Assembly: GCA_964393035.1 (NCBI GenBank)
Contig: CAYMRX010000005.1
Location: forward strand, 310,001 to 374,000
Length of the DNA: 64,000 bases
DNA from: Tabrizicola_A sp964393035
Lineage (GTDB): Bacteria > Pseudomonadota > Alphaproteobacteria > Rhodobacterales > Rhodobacteraceae
Direction: 5' to 3'
In this document: positions 60,763-64,000 of the stretch, piece after piece
How positions within the stretch are numbered: position 1 is the stretch's first letter
Layout of the letters: each line of letters begins with the position of its first letter
The notes under the pieces: generated by a model
What the model saw: the letters and a program-made list of their open reading frames with translations, nothing else
What the model was told of the DNA's origin: nothing
The model's database searches: none
Made by a program: the position numbers and the translations under genes

Positions 60763-61925
60763 CCGCGATCCTCCGCAGCGGGTTGCGCAAAGCCAGTCTC
60801 GCGGCGCCAGGAGGCGAGCGCCTTCAGGTCGTCGGACGACGCGATCTCATGTTCCGGCAGGGCTTCGCGGTCCGTCGGATCGACGGGTCGGCCATCGACA
60901 CGAACCTCGTAATGAAGGTTCGGGCCGCTGACCAGTCCTGTGGCCCCAACGGCACCGATCCTGTCACACGCTTTCACGCGGGTTCCGTCCTGAACCGTTC
61001 CGGCGATCTCGGAAAGATGGGCATAGCGCGTCACGACCCCGCCGCCGTGGTCAATGTCGATGGTCAGGCCGTAGCCACGCATCGTCCCGGCAAAGACAAC
61101 CCGGCCAGCACCCGTTGCCGAGACTTCGGTCCCAACCGGCGCCGCATAGTCGATGCCTGTGTGCATTTTTACGCCGCCCAGAACCGGATGGTTTCGGCGG
61201 CCGAACACCGAGGACAGGCGGGCACCAAGGATAGGTGCCGCCGATTTTTGCACGGCCTTGCCATCCTCATAGACGATGACAGGGCCTGCGGCCTCGGACG
61301 CCACAAGCTCCAGAACCCGATTAGCCAGCTCCAGCCGGGCGTAGCTCAGGCGCGGCTCGCCCGCGACGCTGCCATCTGGGAGTTGATCCTCCTGCCAGAC
61401 GAGGGCGAAGGTCTCGCCGCCCTGAAGGTCGCGCCGGAAGTCGACCTGACCTGCCAGAAGCGCTGTCAGGTCGACGGCGAAACGCTCAGGCGCGTTGCGG
61501 GCCTTGAGGGCGTCGTAGAGCGACCCCTGAAGGGTCAGGGTTTCCCGCCGGTCTACTGGACGTATAGGTGGCTCAAGGCGCTCGGCGGCCACGGGTCCGT
61601 CGAAGGTCAGGGCAATCTCGACGCCATCTTCCACAAAGAGCGAGAGGCGCAAAAGCCGCGCCGGGTCGCCGCGGTCTGTCACCCATTCCAGGCGATGCCC
61701 GGGGCGGAGATCGGTCAGATCATAGACCCCGGCGAGGGCAAGGGCTGCCTCCGCACGCAGGGTCGGCGCAATCCCCGCCCTGCCCAGAACACTGTCCAGG
61801 GTGTCGCCGGAGGCGATCACTGCAATAGATTGCGACAGGATGTGCGAGGTTGGCGGGTCCGCATGGACCAGCGTCGGCGCGGTCAGCGCAAGGGCAAGGG
61901 ACAGAAGCGTGACGGAACGGATCAT
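60759..61925 (-). CDS. M23-family metallopeptidase
   Basis: A 388-residue exported protein with a signal peptide (MIRSVTLLSLALALTAPTLVHA). The N-terminal part has a LysM/OapA-like region (IASGDTLDSVLGRAG), the C-terminal part is an M23 (LytM) domain with HTGIDYAAPVGT and LHYEVRVDG zinc motifs. It would cut peptidoglycan cross-links in the periplasm. Its place in a copper cluster is a recurring alphaproteobacterial arrangement; its connection to copper is unclear. Confidence 0.9.
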   Translation of the reverse strand: MIRSVTLLSLALALTAPTLVHADPPTSHILSQSIAVIASGDTLDSVLGRAGIAPTLRAEAALALAGVYDLTDLRPGHRLEWVTDRGDPARLLRLSLFVEDGVEIALTFDGPVAAERLEPPIRPVDRRETLTLQGSLYDALKARNAPERFAVDLTALLAGQVDFRRDLQGGETFALVWQEDQLPDGSVAGEPRLSYARLELANRVLELVASEAAGPVIVYEDGKAVQKSAAPILGARLSSVFGRRNHPVLGGVKMHTGIDYAAPVGTEVSATGAGRVVFAGTMRGYGLTIDIDHGGGVVTRYAHLSEIAGTVQDGTRVKACDRIGAVGATGLVSGPNLHYEVRVDGRPVDPTDREALPEHEIASSDDLKALASWRRETGFAQPAAEDRG

Positions 61926-61941
61926 CTGGCAGAATGACCTT

Positions 61942-62544
61942 TCAAATGAGGATGCGGCGGATCTTGGGAACGGCGAAGCGCCGGTCCTCGTGGAAGTCGA
62001 TGATGCTGGCGAAGCCACCGTCGGCATGGAACAGGAACACCCCGGCGGTGTGGTCCATGGTGTAGTCGCCATCGTCGCGGGTCACTTTGCGATAGGTGAC
62101 GCGGAAGTCTTCCGCCGCACGTGCGATCTGATCGGCAGGCCCGGTCAGCCCAGTGATCTGCGGGTCGAAATTGGTGAGGTAGTCGACCAGCACCGCAGGT
62201 GTGTCGCGCTCGGCATCGACCGAAATCAGCGCGACGGTCAGGCGATCGGCCTCCGTCCCGAGTTCCTCCAGCCAGCCGGAAATGTCGCTGAGCGTGGTCG
62301 GGCAGACATCGGGGCACCAGGTAAAGCCGAAGAACACCATCACCGGGCAGCCAAGCCAGTCTGCAGGCCGAACGGCTTGGCCACGATGGTCAGTGAGGCG
62401 CCAGCCCATTTCGCCGATGGGCAGCGGCAGAACAGCGTTGGCCGACGGGCGGCCACGCATGCGCCAGGCACCGAGGCCCAGCATGAAGGCCACGGCTCCG
62501 GCAGCTCCGCCAAGGCCAAGGATTACTGCTCGGCGTCCGCGCAA
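61942..62544 (-). CDS. SCO family copper chaperone (second in operon)
   Basis: A 200-residue thioredoxin-fold protein with an N-terminal membrane anchor (VILGLGGAAGAVAFMLGLGAW). Copper-binding residues are C77 and C81 in CPDVC and H165 in MDHTAGVF. SCO proteins deliver copper to the CuA site of cytochrome oxidase. It overlaps the PCu(A)C gene by 22 bases. Confidence 0.92.
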   Translation of the reverse strand: MRGRRAVILGLGGAAGAVAFMLGLGAWRMRGRPSANAVLPLPIGEMGWRLTDHRGQAVRPADWLGCPVMVFFGFTWCPDVCPTTLSDISGWLEELGTEADRLTVALISVDAERDTPAVLVDYLTNFDPQITGLTGPADQIARAAEDFRVTYRKVTRDDGDYTMDHTAGVFLFHADGGFASIIDFHEDRRFAVPKIRRILI

Positions 62545-62996
62545 TCCGGCCCCTCCGAGCGCATGGCCAGCACCTCGACGTTGACCGTGACGGCGCCTGT
62601 CTTTTCGAAGGTCAAGGTGACCGGAAAACGGTCGCCGGCTTTGAATGCCGCCGTCAGGCCCATCAGCATCCCGTGATAGCCGCCGGGTGCCAGCTGCACC
62701 GTCTGACCCGCGGGAACTGGCACCGACATGGCGTGCGGCATCGAGGCGACACCGTCTGTCACCACGGTTTCATGCAGCATAGGCATGCTTGCTGCTGGTG
62801 TCGCGATACCGAGGAGCGCATCGTCCGAACTTCCGGTGTTGGTGATTTCCACATAGAACACCGCTGGACGGTCGGCACCGATGGTGGCCTTCGACCAGGC
62901 ATGCTCGATGGTCAGATCGCCGATTTTGGCGGTTTCGCAGGCAAAGGCCGCCGGTGCGGCCAGGATCAGAATGGTGGTCAGGATCAGGCGTTTCAT
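62523..62996 (-). CDS. PCu(A)C-type periplasmic copper chaperone
   Basis: A 157-residue protein with a signal peptide (MKRLILTTILILAAPAAFA). The copper motif H-x10-M-x21-H-x-M is complete: H75, M86, H108, M110. The C-terminal 20 residues extend beyond the fold and end in acidic residues. PCu(A)C works with SCO to build the CuA centre. The gene sits between two SCO genes. Confidence 0.92.
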   Translation of the reverse strand: MKRLILTTILILAAPAAFACETAKIGDLTIEHAWSKATIGADRPAVFYVEITNTGSSDDALLGIATPAASMPMLHETVVTDGVASMPHAMSVPVPAGQTVQLAPGGYHGMLMGLTAAFKAGDRFPVTLTFEKTGAVTVNVEVLAMRSEGPDCADAEQ

Positions 62997-62998
62997 GG

Positions 62999-63592
62999 TC
63001 AGAATCTCGATTGCAGATCGGAAAGGATGTCGGCGGCGGGAGTGCCATAGGTGAACTGGCGCAGCCATGCACCGTCCGGACCCACAAGGAAAAGCCCCGG
63101 GCTGTGCGACATGGTGTAGCCATCCGGCACTGCGGCATCGCTTTCCCGTTCGTAGAAGATCTTGAAGCTCTCCGCCGCCGCCCGAGTTTCGGCCTCCGTT
63201 CCGGCAAGCCCGAGGATCGAGGGATGAAAGGCTTCGGTATAGGCATCCAGCCCAAGCCGCCGGTCGCGCTCGGGGTCGACTGAAATGAAGATCGGCTGCA
63301 CTTTGTCCGCGTCCGGCCCGAGATCGTCCATGACCTGCGCGACTTCGGACAATGTGGTCGGGCAGACATCCGGGCAATTGGTGAAGCCGAAGAAGACAAG
63401 AAGGAATCGGCCTCGGAGTTCGGCGCTCGTGCGAGGCTTGCCCGCGGCATCGGCCAAGGTGAAGGACGGTTCGAAAGCCGCTGACCCCGCCGTGACCTCG
63501 CCGTCCCCCTCGGGCCAGCGCGACCAAGCAAATACAGCGGTCGCCAGGATGGCGGCAATCCAGAGGCTGATCTGCAAGGGGCGAAGGCGCAT
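62999..63592 (-). CDS. SCO family copper chaperone (first in operon)
   Basis: A 197-residue membrane-anchored SCO protein (anchor LQISLWIAAILATAVFAW). Ligands are C73 and C77 in CPDVC and H163 in MSHSPGLF. It is the first gene of the five-gene copper operon. It differs clearly in sequence from the other SCO here, so the two may serve different oxidases or redox and metal roles. Confidence 0.93.
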   Translation of the reverse strand: MRLRPLQISLWIAAILATAVFAWSRWPEGDGEVTAGSAAFEPSFTLADAAGKPRTSAELRGRFLLVFFGFTNCPDVCPTTLSEVAQVMDDLGPDADKVQPIFISVDPERDRRLGLDAYTEAFHPSILGLAGTEAETRAAAESFKIFYERESDAAVPDGYTMSHSPGLFLVGPDGAWLRQFTYGTPAADILSDLQSRF

Positions 63593-63697
63593 GAGGAATC
63601 CGGGCTGGTATCGTTGAGCGTGCTCTAAGACCTGCAGTGGCTAGAGGTTCAAGCGACAAGTCTGCGAGAAGTCCCGGTGCAAGCGATCTTTCGCCGA
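63593..63697. promoter_or_regulatory. Intergenic region upstream of the copper operon
   Basis: About 100 bases between the first SCO gene and the small membrane protein gene, both on the minus strand. It should hold the operon's promoter unless both genes are co-transcribed. No clear metal-regulator box was seen. Confidence 0.3.
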
Positions 63698-63871
63698 TCA
63701 GCGCAGGCCGAAAAACCGCCCCAAGGCGATCCCGAGCACGATGCCAAAAAGCCCGAACGCGATGGCGAAGCCCGCACCGTATTGCAGCCGGTCCAGTCGG
63801 TTGCCGCCTCTCTTGCGGGCAACAAGATAGCCCCAGATGAATCCGACGATGCCGAAGAAGGGGGCGATCAT
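63698..63871 (-). CDS. Small two-span membrane protein
   Basis: A 57-residue protein (start MIAPFFGIVGFIWGYLVA, end GIALGRFFGLR) with two membrane segments separated by a basic loop (RKRGGNRLDR). Upstream of the copper operon on the same strand. Size and pattern suggest a small inner-membrane protein; no family recognised. Confidence 0.6.
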   Translation of the reverse strand: MIAPFFGIVGFIWGYLVARKRGGNRLDRLQYGAGFAIAFGLFGIVLGIALGRFFGLR

Positions 63872-64000
63872 GTCATCATCTCCATCTGCCCGGGTTCGCG
63901 CAACCGCAGCGCTTCGGTTCGCTTAGGCGTTTGACGCGACCCGCGAAGGCCGGGCGTCCGTTCTCTACTCACATTTCTGCAATCCCCCCTCTGGCGCCCA

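Noticed and set aside
1..64000. CRISPR arrays, tRNA and rRNA genes
   Set aside because: No regularly spaced short repeats and no cloverleaf or rRNA-like sequence was recognised by eye on either strand.

Overview
This window looks like a high-GC alphaproteobacterium of the Rhodobacteraceae (Paracoccus/Rhodobacter-like). That rests on the GC-rich codon use, the families present (DUF2924 with a serine recombinase, DUF6441, DUF6511, DUF6362, DUF6950) and the flanking metabolic genes; the genus cannot be fixed from sequence alone.

Left host flank (1-7400): the start of an unidentified gene, divergent from a LysR regulator, then a polyamine-type ABC importer operon (binding protein, two permeases, ATPase) and a cytosine-deaminase-like amidohydrolase. 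Together these look like uptake and hydrolysis of a small nitrogenous compound. An OmpR-type response regulator follows on the minus strand. An IS427-group IS5-family element (7391-8254, TA target duplication) separates this flank from the prophage.

Prophage (about 8.3-59.8 kb): a lambda-like siphovirus. The left arm (minus strand) holds a small HTH-like gene, a large serine recombinase, DUF2924, an 82-residue gene, a 243-residue unknown gene, and only the last 56 codons of a CI-like S24 repressor. IS26 (11775-12594, exactly 820 bp, no target duplication) replaced the rest of the repressor. Across IS26 lie an array of repeated operator-like octamers and the plus-strand early genes: HTH, several small unknowns, a Sak4-like ATPase, DUF669, a PD-(D/E)XK-like nuclease, a DEAH helicase interrupted by a 349-residue intein in its P-loop, DUF6511, a primase/polymerase-helicase, a RuvC-like resolvase, DUF6362 and a ParB-methyltransferase fusion. 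The head module (terminase, portal, ClpP-like protease, decoration protein, capsid) and tail module follow. The tail module includes a tail-assembly-chaperone pair joined by a classic A_AAA_AAC -1 frameshift site. Antisense accessory genes (pRiA4b ORF-3, DUF3800, GIY-YIG, YecA/SEC-C) are scattered through the late genes. Lysis genes occur in two blocks: 47.4-49.8 kb (holin-like, endolysin, overlapping spanins) and 58.9-59.8 kb (holin-like, T7-lysozyme-like amidase).

The most novel part is 53.9-56.7 kb. Right after the tail-fibre genes are two 2OG-Fe(II)-oxygenase-like genes, an 86-residue protein ending in CxCxCxC behind a strong ribosome-binding site, and a full radical SAM/SPASM enzyme. This has the parts of a peptide- or fibre-modification system carried by a phage. 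A 5'-truncated IS21-type element abuts the radical SAM gene.

Right host flank (60283-63871, minus strand): a copper-handling cluster with two SCO proteins, a PCu(A)C chaperone, an M23 peptidase and a DUF411 protein, with a small membrane protein upstream.
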